NCBI RefSeq assembly: GCF_005889735.1
Contig: NZ_VCKY01000028.1
Span: forward strand, 1 to 64,000
Direction of reading: 5' to 3'
Length of the DNA: 64,000 bases
Source of the DNA: Nonomuraea turkmeniaca
GTDB lineage: Bacteria > Actinomycetota > Actinomycetes > Streptosporangiales > Streptosporangiaceae
The notes under the pieces are model-generated. The model saw nothing but the letters and a program-made list of their open reading frames with translations. It was not told the origin of the DNA and did not search any database. Numbering within the stretch: the stretch's first letter is position 1; every line of letters starts with the position of its first letter. Both the position numbers and the translations under genes were made by a program. Shown here piece by piece: positions 1 through 7,060 of this stretch.

Positions 1-74
1 GCGGTGGAGTCGGCGCAGGCCGCGAGTTCGATCAGCAGAGCGGCGGCGGCGGTGAACCGGGCGAGGATCAACAT
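1..74 (-). CDS. 5-prime end of an unidentified gene, truncated by the window edge
   Basis: An ATG at 74-72 opens a minus-strand frame that stays open to base 1. It gives 24 codons beginning MLILARFTAAAALL, hydrophobic and alanine-rich like a first membrane segment or signal sequence. It lies divergent from the TetR gene that follows, the usual arrangement for a regulator and its target. The family cannot be named from so little sequence, and a spurious frame is possible. Confidence 0.3.
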   Translation of the reverse strand, partial: MLILARFTAAAALLIELAACADST

Positions 75-236
75 GGTGAGAACATAACCCCATGGAGCCA
101 TGTCCACACGGAAAGTGATGGCACCGGTGTCCATGATGGCGTTGGTTCTGGGACCGGCCAGGAGCCATATTTACTAAGCAATATGTCCTATTTAATACAT
201 CGCACTATTGATCCTCTCGTGCTTTATGCTCGAGAA

Positions 237-824
237 GTGCCGAGACCGTGGAAAGAGACGATCGAGGCGCATCGTCGTGATGTACGCGATGCCATCCTCG
301 AGTGCACCTCGGCATTGGTGGCCGAGCACGGGCTGAGATCGGTAACCATGTCCCAGATAGCGGAGCAGGCCGGCATCGGTCGCGCAACGCTCTACAAGTA
401 CTTCCCGGACATCGAAACGATCCTGCTCGCCTGGCACGAACGACAGGTCGCCACCCACCTGGACCATCTGGCCCACGTCCGCGACCAGGCCGGCGAGGCC
501 GGCGCGCGACTGCAGCACGTGCTGGTGGCCTACGCGTTCATCTCGCGGCAGTCCCGGGGGCACGGTGACAGCGCAGTCAGGGCGTTCCTGCACCGCGACG
601 AACAGGTGGCGCAGGCACATCGACGGCTGCACGACATGATCGGGGACCTCCTGGCGGAAGGCGCGCGGAGCGGGGCGTTCCGCGACGACGTCCCAGCCGA
701 CGAGCTCGCGACCTATTGCCTGCACGCCGTTTCCGGGGCCGGCGAGCTGCCGTCCGAAGATGCTGTCCACCGTCTCGTCACGGTCATCATGACCGGCCTC
801 CGGCGGGTGAGCGGGCCGCCGTAG
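237..824 (+). CDS. TetR/AcrR family transcriptional regulator
   Basis: One-component repressor acting in the cytoplasm. The N-terminal helix-turn-helix is clear: the segment SVTMSQIAEQAGIGRATLY is followed by KYFPDIETIL, and an all-alpha ligand-binding half follows. I place the start at GTG 237 (protein begins VPRPWKETIEAHRRD). The frame is open back to ATG 183, but those 18 codons are AT-rich and unlike coding sequence of this genome. From 237 the length is about 195 aa, normal for the family. It is divergent from the truncated gene at the left edge, its likeliest target. The ligand is unknown. Confidence 0.85.
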   Translation: MPRPWKETIEAHRRDVRDAILECTSALVAEHGLRSVTMSQIAEQAGIGRATLYKYFPDIETILLAWHERQVATHLDHLAHVRDQAGEAGARLQHVLVAYAFISRQSRGHGDSAVRAFLHRDEQVAQAHRRLHDMIGDLLAEGARSGAFRDDVPADELATYCLHAVSGAGELPSEDAVHRLVTVIMTGLRRVSGPP

Positions 825-841
825 CCGGTCGCCCGTCTACG

Positions 842-1086
842 TGCAGCCTGGTCCACGTGATCATCTGGCTCAAGGCCCACGGCTACGCCGGCGATCTCTT
901 CACTACGCCCTGTTCGCCCTGGTCGTCCTGCACGCGTTCGCCTACGGCGCGCTGCTGCGGATGACCTGCCCGTTCACGGTCCTGCTCGCCGTCATCGTCA
1001 TGGACCAAGAGGTCCGGCAGGTGCTGGGGGCCCCTCTCCTCTTCGCGGTTGCCGGTCCGCAGGGCCGGCGATGTAAAAGATTCTAG
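842..1086 (+). pseudogene. possible remnant of a membrane oxidoreductase gene
   Basis: This stretch between TetR and the DUF4386 gene holds a short frame with HYALFALVVLHAFAYGALL and then a second hydrophobic run, TVLLAVIVM. A paired histidine within and just before a membrane helix resembles haem-ligating helices of ferric-reductase-like proteins. There is no good start, no ribosome-binding site, and other frames carry fragments too. I read it as eroded sequence; chance hydrophobicity is a real alternative. Confidence 0.2.
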
Positions 1087-1138
1087 ACATGACGTCAAAG
1101 ATTCGTTACGTTGGGGGATGTCAAAGATTCTTGACATC
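1070..1138. promoter_or_regulatory. three-copy operator-like repeat upstream of the DUF4386 gene
   Basis: Three 22-bp copies occur at 1070-1091, 1091-1112 and 1117-1138. All share the centre AAAGATTC. The third copy is a clean inverted repeat: GATGTCAA, a 6-base spacer, then TTGACATC. The first copy keeps the symmetry imperfectly; the second is weaker. The first two are offset by 21 bases, about two helical turns. The last ends 25 bases before the start at 1164. This looks like a multi-site operator for a dimeric regulator; no such regulator is adjacent apart from the TetR gene upstream. Confidence 0.5.
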
Positions 1139-1163
1139 GCCGAGATCGCCAGCGGGAGAGAGC

Positions 1164-1868
1164 ATGACCACGACCGAAACAACCCATCAGCCGATCCGCC
1201 GGGCTGCCCTGATCGCCGGAGCCGCGCTCCTGGCGCTGGCCGTCCTGTCCGGCCTCGCCAACTTCGGTGTCATGGAGAACCTCGTCACCGAAGGCGACGC
1301 AGAAAAGACGGCCCACGACATACGCGAGGCGGGGGCGCTGTTCCGGTACGGCGTGGCCGGCTTCTTCCTGACCGCCATTCTCGACGTGGTCGCGGCCTGG
1401 GCGCTTCTGGTCTTCTTCGCGCCGGTCCATGAAGGCCTCGCCACGCTCGCGGCCTGGCTCAGGGCGGTTCACGCGGGAGTGTTCACCGTGGCGATCGCCC
1501 AGCTCGCCGCGGTGCCGCGGCTCCTCGCCGCCGGCACCACGGATCAGTTACACGCCGAGGCCCTGTCGAAGATCAATACCTTTCATGAGATCTGGGACGG
1601 TGCTCTCGGCCTCTTCGGTGTTCACCTGGCGCTGCTGGGATACCTGGCGTACAAGTCGCGCTATGTGCCCACGTGGGTGGGCGTCCTCCTCGTGATCGCC
1701 GGGCTCGGCTATCTCGTGGACACCCTGGGTGCGCTTCTTGTCCCGGGCTACACGTTCGAAGTGTCCGTGTTCACCTTCGTCGGCGAGGCCGTGCTCATGA
1801 TCTGGCTCGTGGTCAAAGGCCGGAGCGTCACCGTGAACGGCCGCACGCCCGCCTCGTCCATACGCTGA
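1164..1868 (+). CDS. DUF4386 family membrane protein
   Basis: Integral membrane protein of 234 aa, function unknown. The start at ATG 1164 is chosen because GGGAGAG lies just upstream; a frame open back to 1089 runs through the operator repeat and is unlikely to be translated. Hydrophobic segments appear at roughly residues 12-30, 60-85, 100-120, 150-165, 170-190 and 200-220, consistent with six or seven helices. Family members carry the same core (FRYGVAGFFLTAILDVVAAW here) and are often controlled by a nearby transcription factor. The repeat operator at 1070-1138 suggests tight inducible control. Confidence 0.85.
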   Translation: MTTTETTHQPIRRAALIAGAALLALAVLSGLANFGVMENLVTEGDAEKTAHDIREAGALFRYGVAGFFLTAILDVVAAWALLVFFAPVHEGLATLAAWLRAVHAGVFTVAIAQLAAVPRLLAAGTTDQLHAEALSKINTFHEIWDGALGLFGVHLALLGYLAYKSRYVPTWVGVLLVIAGLGYLVDTLGALLVPGYTFEVSVFTFVGEAVLMIWLVVKGRSVTVNGRTPASSIR

Positions 1869-1955
1869 CCGGGCGGGGGTTTGTGCGAGATCATGGGGAG
1901 GGCCGTGGCAGTGGCGTCCGGCCCTAGGAGGAACCGTTCGCGAAGGGTCCCGACC

Positions 1956-2933
1956 GTGACGAGAGTTTCGCTGATCGTGCCGTGCTACAACGCCGGCAAG
2001 ACCCTGCGCCTGTGCCTGGAGTCCGTGTTGTCCCAGACGCGGGTGCCGGACGAGATCGTGGTGGTGGACGACGCCAGCTCCGACGGCTCCCCGGCCATCG
2101 CCGAAGAGCTCGGGTGCCGCGTGGTACGCCTGCCGGAGAACCGCGGGGTCTCGGCGGCCAGGAACGCCGGGGTGGAGCACACGACCGGCGAGGTGATCTT
2201 TTTCCTGGACAGTGATGTTGCGCTGCGGCCGGATGCGGTGGCGGGTGCACTGGAGGTCCTGGAGCGGGACCCCGGCGTGGGGTGTGTGCATGGCGTGTAC
2301 GACACCGAGCCGCTCATCGACGACGGGCCGGTCGAGTGGTATCGGCTGCTTCACCAGGTGCACTGGCGGCGGCGCCACCTCGGCGAGGTCAACAGCGTGG
2401 TGTTCGCGCTGGCCGCCGTCCGGCGCGAGGTGCTGGCCGAGGCCGGCAAGCTCGATGAGAGCCTGCGGGACTGCGAGGACGTGGAGTACAGCAGCCGGCT
2501 GGCGGTCCGCACCAGGATCGTGCTGACCGATGCCGTGATGGGCCGCCACGACGAGGGGCACCGGTTGCTGCCGGTGCTCACGGAGCAGTGGCGGCGTGCT
2601 CTGCCGTTGATCCCGCTCGCCGTGGCCACGGTCAGGCGTGGCGCGGCCAAGCCGGAGAACGCCAACAGCCGTGCCGGGATCATGGCCTGTGCGCTCGCGC
2701 TCGCCTGCCTGCCGTTGGGCCTGCTGTCCCCGGCGCTGCTGGCGGTGCCGGTGGTGCTGGTCGGGTGGTTCGTCGTGGCCGATCCGGAGTTGTTGCGGTT
2801 CGTGCACCGGCAGCGTGGGGTCGCCTTCACCGCCTATTTCATGGCCGTCCATCTGGCCGTGCACGTGGTGCTCGTCACCGGCTTGGCGGTCGGCTCGCTG
2901 CGCCTCCTGCGGCCCGGCCCGGCCAGGGCTTGA
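1956..2933 (+). CDS. family 2 glycosyltransferase with C-terminal membrane helices
   Basis: Inverting GT-A glycosyltransferase. The nucleotide-sugar fold is clear: VSLIVPCYNAGKTLRLCLES, VVDDASSDGS, then the metal-binding FLDSDVAL. Two hydrophobic stretches near the C-terminus (about residues 245-275 and 290-315) should anchor it to the inner membrane. GTG 1956 is taken as start, with AAGGG 8 bases upstream; the frame is open to TTG 1881, and a strong AGGAGG at 1926 lacks a start at proper spacing. It converges on the glycan operon at 3002-9674, so it probably belongs to the same surface-glycan pathway although transcribed separately. Confidence 0.88.
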   Translation: MTRVSLIVPCYNAGKTLRLCLESVLSQTRVPDEIVVVDDASSDGSPAIAEELGCRVVRLPENRGVSAARNAGVEHTTGEVIFFLDSDVALRPDAVAGALEVLERDPGVGCVHGVYDTEPLIDDGPVEWYRLLHQVHWRRRHLGEVNSVVFALAAVRREVLAEAGKLDESLRDCEDVEYSSRLAVRTRIVLTDAVMGRHDEGHRLLPVLTEQWRRALPLIPLAVATVRRGAAKPENANSRAGIMACALALACLPLGLLSPALLAVPVVLVGWFVVADPELLRFVHRQRGVAFTAYFMAVHLAVHVVLVTGLAVGSLRLLRPGPARA

Positions 2934-2960
2934 GCGGCCGGCGCCCGATCGCGCGGCTCC

Positions 2961-3038
2961 GTCACGGCTTGAGCGCCCCCGTCACGGCTTGAGCGCCTCC
3001 GTCACGGCTTGACCGCCCCCCGTCGCGGCTTGAGCGCC
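2961..3038. repeat. four tandem 20-bp repeats at a convergent gene junction
   Basis: Four near-identical units (GTCACGGCTTGAGCGCCYCC) at 2961, 2981, 3001 and 3022. Each reads TTGA on the plus strand and TCA on the same strand, so it carries a TGA on both strands. The stop of the minus-strand GT4 gene (3002-3004) lies in the third unit, and the plus-strand GT2 gene ends in a related CTTGAGCGG. The array looks like expansion of the shared 3-prime end of two convergent genes. Confidence 0.85.
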
Positions 3039-4240
3039 GCCCGGTAGGCCTCGATCGTGTCGGCGGCGGCACGATCCCAGCTCAGGTTCTCTCGCACGAA
3101 CCGCTCGCCCCGGTCGCCCAGTGCCCGGCGGAGTGCGGTGCCCGTCATGACCTCGATCACGCCGCGCGCGATGTCGGCGGGCTCGCTCGCCCGTACGAAC
3201 CGCGCCGCCGGCCGAGCCGGATCGGGCCCGAGGAAGATCCGCGAGAAGCCGTCACCCAGGATCGTCGCCCGGCCCAGCGCCATGGCCTCGGTCGCCACCA
3301 GCCCGAACGGCTCGAACAACGACGGGAACACACACGCGTCGGCCAGCTCGTAGTACTCCAGCAGCTCCCGGCCCTGGACGAACCGCCCGGAGGTCAGCAC
3401 CCGCCCCCGCAGCCCGGCCGAGTTCGCGATCCGCCGCACGCCGAGCTCGTCGCCCTCCCCGACGATCACGAGGTGCAGCCCCGGTACCGCGGCCGCCGCC
3501 GCCCGCATCGCCTCGAGCAGCTGGTACACGCCCTTCTGCCGCTCGATCCTGCCGACGAACAGCAGCACCCGGTCAGCTTCCGACAACCCCAGCTCGAGCC
3601 GCCGCGCCGCGGCCGCGGCACGCAGCGATTGGCGGTCGAGGCCGGCGAGCACCGGCTCGAACGTCCCGCCCAGCGGCACCACGTCGATCGGTGTCCGCGT
3701 CCAGCCCGCGGCCACGACCTGGTCGCGTACCTCCGGCGTGGCCACCACGACCCGGCGGGAGATCCTGGCCAGCCACCGCTCCAGCGCGGCGAACAGGTTG
3801 AGCGGGTCGGTGATGCTGCGCTGCGGCGCGACGCCGTACTCGGTGGTGTGGACGTGGAAGACGACCGGGAGCCGCAGCACGTAGTGGCAGAGCAGGCCGG
3901 ACAGGAAGTTGGTCGAGTCGTGTACGGCCACCAGGTCCGGCCGCTTCCCGCGGCGCAGCCGCAGGACGTAGCGCAGATTGCTGACCACGACGCTCAGCGC
4001 GAGCAGCAGGAACTCCGCGCGGCGGGTGCGGTTGAGCCTGCGTCCACGGAGCAGAGGGGTCCGGGGCCGGTAGACGGTGATGCCGTCCACCTGCTCGTCC
4101 ACCGGCTGCTGGCCGTCGTTGAGCGTGTAGATCTCCAGCTCGTGGTCGCGGGCCAGGTGCGGGGTGATCAGCTCGGCGTACCTGCCCAGACCGGCCGTGA
4201 TGTTCGGCGGGAACTGGTTGATGACAAAGGCGATCCTCAT
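3002..4240 (-). CDS. family 4 glycosyltransferase (GT-B fold)
   Basis: Retaining glycosyltransferase of 412 aa that would extend a lipid-linked or cytoplasmic glycan. It starts MRIAFVINQFPPNITAGLG, the typical GT4 N-terminus with the glycine-rich loop. The C-terminal donor domain shows VLLFVGRIERQKGVYQLLEA, then LVIVGEGDE and the E-x7-E region FPSLFEPFGLVATEAMALG. ATG 4240 overlaps the flippase stop by 4 bases, so the two are translationally coupled. It is the last gene of the operon; its stop lies in the 20-bp repeat array. Confidence 0.93.
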   Translation of the reverse strand: MRIAFVINQFPPNITAGLGRYAELITPHLARDHELEIYTLNDGQQPVDEQVDGITVYRPRTPLLRGRRLNRTRRAEFLLLALSVVVSNLRYVLRLRRGKRPDLVAVHDSTNFLSGLLCHYVLRLPVVFHVHTTEYGVAPQRSITDPLNLFAALERWLARISRRVVVATPEVRDQVVAAGWTRTPIDVVPLGGTFEPVLAGLDRQSLRAAAAARRLELGLSEADRVLLFVGRIERQKGVYQLLEAMRAAAAAVPGLHLVIVGEGDELGVRRIANSAGLRGRVLTSGRFVQGRELLEYYELADACVFPSLFEPFGLVATEAMALGRATILGDGFSRIFLGPDPARPAARFVRASEPADIARGVIEVMTGTALRRALGDRGERFVRENLSWDRAAADTIEAYRAALKPRRGAVKP

Positions 4241-5490
4241 GCCGCGCCCTCCATCGCGCGCGAGTAGACGCGGGCGGTGGTCACGCCCACGACGGCCAGC
4301 AGAATGAGATTGGCCACCGCGAAGCCGACCAGCCCGCCGGCCAGCCCCTGCCAGCGGATGCACGCGGCCAGCGCGGCCAGCGCGAACGGCGTGCCCACCA
4401 CCAGGCAGCAGATGAGCACCTTCGCTCCCCGTACGCCGTCCATGGACAGCGCAACCGAATAGAGGTTGAAAGCCATGTGCGCGCCTATCCCCAGCGCCGA
4501 CAGCCCCATCAACGCCGGCGCGTACGGATAGTCGTCGCCCATCAGCAGGAAGAACACCGTGCTGGCGGCGAAGGCGAACACCGCCGTGACCGCGGCGACG
4601 GCCGGCACGAGCCGGGCGATCCGCCGCATCAGCAGGGGTTTGTCCGCGGTGGCCATCATGGGCAGCAACGCCAGTCCGACCCCGTCGGTGAACACGACGC
4701 CCATCAGCCGCTTGGGAAAGCCGTTGTAGACCGAGTACACGCCGACGTCGGCCGGGGCCGCCCAATGGTTGAGGAAGATCACGTCCACGCCGAACAACAC
4801 GCCGGTGAGCCCCGCGATGGCGGTCATGTACCCGCCGTGCCGGTACAGCGACCTGGCCAGGCGCGCCGACCAGGCCGGCGGCCGGACCTCGACCGCGGCC
4901 ACCGCCACCAGCGCGAAGGTCGCGTTCGTGGCGATCAGCGCGACCACGTACGGCTCGGCGTCCCTGATGCCCAGCACGAGCAGGCAGAAGCAGGCGGCGG
5001 CCAGGTACCCGACCGCGATCACCAGCTTGAGCCCGGCCACGAACGCGAACCTCTTCAGCCCTCTCAGGAAACTCTCCGCGAGCTGGTTCAGCGTCATCGA
5101 CGCCGCCAGCGCCAGGCCATAGGCCAGCGTGCGCTCGTCCACGTTCAGCACGGGCGCGAGCAGCGGCGCCGTCAGCATCCCCAGCGCGGCCAGGGCGGCG
5201 CTGACGACCAGCGTGGCCAGGAGCGCCGTCGTCATCAGCGCGGGCCGCCGCTCGGGCTTCGAGCGCGGCAGCTCCTGCAGCATGACGTAGTGGAGGCTGG
5301 TCAGCATGCCGACGGTGACGACCAGCGCGATCGTCAGCACCACCGTGAACCTGCCGAACGCCGCCGCCCCCGCGCCACGCGCGATGACCAGCGTGGTCGC
5401 CGCCGCGATGCCGCTGGCCAGCGTGCTGACCAGCGTCGGCCCCGCCGCCCACTTGTGCCCCGCCACGAAACGCGCCACCCTCTCCGGCAC
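4237..5490 (-). CDS. Wzx-like oligosaccharide flippase / polysaccharide biosynthesis membrane protein
   Basis: Predicted lipid-linked oligosaccharide flippase of about 417 aa with 12 or more hydrophobic helices and few charged loops, as in the MATE/Wzx superfamily. GTG 5490 (VPERVARFVAGHKW) is the chosen start because the previous gene ends at 5505; GTG codons at 5478 and 5469 are alternatives, the latter 12 bases after a GGAGAGG. The frame extends upstream to 5775, but that part is a shadow of the nucleotidyltransferase. It overlaps GT4 by 4 bases. Its place between a nucleotide-sugar enzyme and a glycosyltransferase fits moving the finished glycan across the membrane. Confidence 0.85.
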   Translation of the reverse strand: MPERVARFVAGHKWAAGPTLVSTLASGIAAATTLVIARGAGAAAFGRFTVVLTIALVVTVGMLTSLHYVMLQELPRSKPERRPALMTTALLATLVVSAALAALGMLTAPLLAPVLNVDERTLAYGLALAASMTLNQLAESFLRGLKRFAFVAGLKLVIAVGYLAAACFCLLVLGIRDAEPYVVALIATNATFALVAVAAVEVRPPAWSARLARSLYRHGGYMTAIAGLTGVLFGVDVIFLNHWAAPADVGVYSVYNGFPKRLMGVVFTDGVGLALLPMMATADKPLLMRRIARLVPAVAAVTAVFAFAASTVFFLLMGDDYPYAPALMGLSALGIGAHMAFNLYSVALSMDGVRGAKVLICCLVVGTPFALAALAACIRWQGLAGGLVGFAVANLILLAVVGVTTARVYSRAMEGAA

Positions 5491-5504
5491 GCGCGAGCGG
5501 GCGC

Positions 5505-6272
5505 TCAGTCCGGGCACCGCAGGTACGCCTGCCGGGCGAACTCCAGGTCGTCGGCGGTGTTCACCCCGCGTGCCTCGGCCGGATCGGACACCGGCACGAC
5601 GGTCACCGGCCAGCCCTCGGCCTGCGACAGGTACGGCAGGAACGGCAGGAAGTTCACCTCGCCCGTGGCCGCCCCGCGTCCGAGGGGGCGGGCCGCGTAC
5701 CGCTCCCAGGCCTCCCGCAGCCCGTCCGTGGCCAGGCAGAACACGCCGACGTCGCTGAGCCCGCCGGTCCGGCACTCCTCGCCCTCACGTGACTGCCGCA
5801 CCCGGACGAGCTCGCGCCCGGACAGCTCGTACTCGACGTACGGCTGGGGCATCGCGACCAGCGGCACGGTCAGCCCCTTGCCCGGGTGGGCCGCCATGAC
5901 GTCGCGCACGGTCGCCGACGACAGGTTCGCCTGGTCGCCCCAGACCACCAGGATCGTGTCGTACGCCGCCCAGTGACCGGCCGCGCCGAAGATCGCGTCC
6001 CCCATGCCGGTCGGCTGCGGTTGCACGCTCACCGACACCGCCGCGCTGTCGAGCTCCGCGAGCTCCGCGAGCTCCGCGAGCTCGCGGAAGAGGGGCTCGC
6101 CGTCGGGGGAGAGGACCACGTGGACGTGCTCGGCCCATGGTCGCAGCCGCCGGTGCAGCAGGTGCCAGACGGTGACGCCGTCCGCGATCTCGATCATGAT
6201 CTTCGGTACGCCGTGCCCCAGGCGAGTGCCGCGCCCGGCCGCCGGGATCACCGCGCAGACACGATGGCTCAC
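5505..6272 (-). CDS. sugar-phosphate nucleotidyltransferase-like (NTP transferase fold)
   Basis: 255 aa. Begins VCAVIPAAGRGTRLGHGVPK, the nucleotide-binding loop of GlmU/MobA-type nucleotidyltransferases. ILVVWGDQANL supplies the usual metal-binding D after a beta strand, and the C-terminal GVNTADDLEFARQAY matches the GlmU/IspD-like ending. It would activate a phosphorylated substrate with an NTP. ATG 6272 overlaps the HAD gene stop by 4 bases. A DNA microrepeat gives ELAELAELAELD near residue 70, a surface helix expansion. Alongside the CofD-like gene at 7042 it forms a pair reminiscent of CofC/CofD, though the substrate is unknown. Confidence 0.86.
   Translation of the reverse strand: MSHRVCAVIPAAGRGTRLGHGVPKIMIEIADGVTVWHLLHRRLRPWAEHVHVVLSPDGEPLFRELAELAELAELDSAAVSVSVQPQPTGMGDAIFGAAGHWAAYDTILVVWGDQANLSSATVRDVMAAHPGKGLTVPLVAMPQPYVEYELSGRELVRVRQSREGEECRTGGLSDVGVFCLATDGLREAWERYAARPLGRGAATGEVNFLPFLPYLSQAEGWPVTVVPVSDPAEARGVNTADDLEFARQAYLRCPD
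6051..6084. repeat. 9-bp microrepeat inside the nucleotidyltransferase gene
   Basis: Almost four copies of GAGCTCCGC. On the minus strand they encode consecutive Glu-Leu-Ala triplets. The repeat is in frame and adds about three turns of helix without breaking the gene. Confidence 0.8.
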
Positions 6273-7045
6273 TGGTCCACCTCCAAGAGGGAGACGATGT
6301 CGTCCAGGGTCCCGGCCGCGACCGCGCCGAAGAGCGGCTCGGCGGTGTGCACGTGGAACGTCGCAAGCCCCGCGCCGACGGCGGAGGCCACCCCGTGAGC
6401 GGAGTCCTCCAGCGCCACGGCCTCGGCCGGGTCCACACCCCAGCGGTCGCAGGCGAGGCCGTAGAAACGCGGGTCGGGCTTGCTCACCGGCACGTCGTCG
6501 GAGGTGATCACGTCACGGAAGACGTCGCCGAGCGCACAGGCCGCCAGCGCCCGCTCCACCGATCCGCGGCTCCCGCTGGTGACCAGGTATGCCTGCCGTC
6601 CCGTCGCGGCCAGCCGGTCCAGGAGGCGGCGCGCTCCGGGGAACGGCCGGACCCTGCCTGATGCGGCGTATTCGCGGTAGAGCTCCTGCTTGCGCCGGGC
6701 CAGCCGACCGGCCAGGTCCGGGTCGCCGGTCAGGACTGCCGCCACCGTGGCGGTGCTCGCCCCCGCGTGGTCGGTGTACCGGAAGCCCGGGAGCCGGTCG
6801 GGGACGAGCTCGGCGATCGCCTGGCGGAAGGCGGCATCGTGCGCCGGGAAGGAGTCGACGAGCGTGCCGTCGAGATCGCACAACCACACCCGCCGCCCGG
6901 CGATCACCGAGCCCGTCCGGTCCGCCCCCACAGCGCCGCTGATCCGGTCCGCGTCCGCGGCGGCTCGCTCCGTGCGGCCGACAGCGCCGCTGATCCGGCC
7001 CGCGTCCGCGGCGGCTCGCTCCGCGCGGCCCACAGCGCCGCTCAT
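6269..7045 (-). CDS. HAD-superfamily phosphatase (beta-phosphoglucomutase-like)
   Basis: Phosphohydrolase or phosphomutase with all HAD motifs: DLDGTLVDS (nucleophile Asp), LVTSGSRGSV (motif II Ser), SKPDPRFY (motif III Lys) and ALEDSAHGV (motif IV acids). A cap follows motif I, as in beta-phosphoglucomutase-type enzymes. Length 258 aa, but the HAD fold starts only near residue 52. The first 50 residues are two and a half copies of a 17-residue unit (RAERAAADAGRISGAVG) made by a 51-bp DNA repeat. ATG 7045 overlaps the previous stop by 4 bases. It may dephosphorylate an intermediate for the adjacent nucleotidyltransferase or CofD-like protein. Confidence 0.9.
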   Translation of the reverse strand: MSGAVGRAERAAADAGRISGAVGRTERAAADADRISGAVGADRTGSVIAGRRVWLCDLDGTLVDSFPAHDAAFRQAIAELVPDRLPGFRYTDHAGASTATVAAVLTGDPDLAGRLARRKQELYREYAASGRVRPFPGARRLLDRLAATGRQAYLVTSGSRGSVERALAACALGDVFRDVITSDDVPVSKPDPRFYGLACDRWGVDPAEAVALEDSAHGVASAVGAGLATFHVHTAEPLFGAVAAGTLDDIVSLLEVDQ

Positions 7046-7060
7046 CCGGCCCGCGCCAGC
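6931..7060. repeat. 51-bp tandem repeat forming the HAD gene N-terminus
   Basis: Units at 6931-6981 and 6982-7032 plus a partial third from 7033. All are in frame with the HAD gene. In the first two units the minus strand reads CGG ATC AGC; in the third it reads CGG ATG AGC, so a single base difference turns an Ile codon into the start codon at 7045. The third copy also overlaps the stop of the upstream gene. Confidence 0.82.

Noticed and set aside
1548-2864. 438-aa minus frame opposite DUF4386 and GT2
   Set aside because: Antisense to two well-supported genes; low complexity.
3002-5452. 816-aa minus frame covering the GT4 and half of the flippase
   Set aside because: Only the part from ATG 4240 is GT4; the rest is an Arg/Gly-rich shadow of the flippase gene in another frame.
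6051-6084. short direct repeats here and at 2961 as CRISPR
   Set aside because: Units are contiguous without spacers and no cas genes are present.
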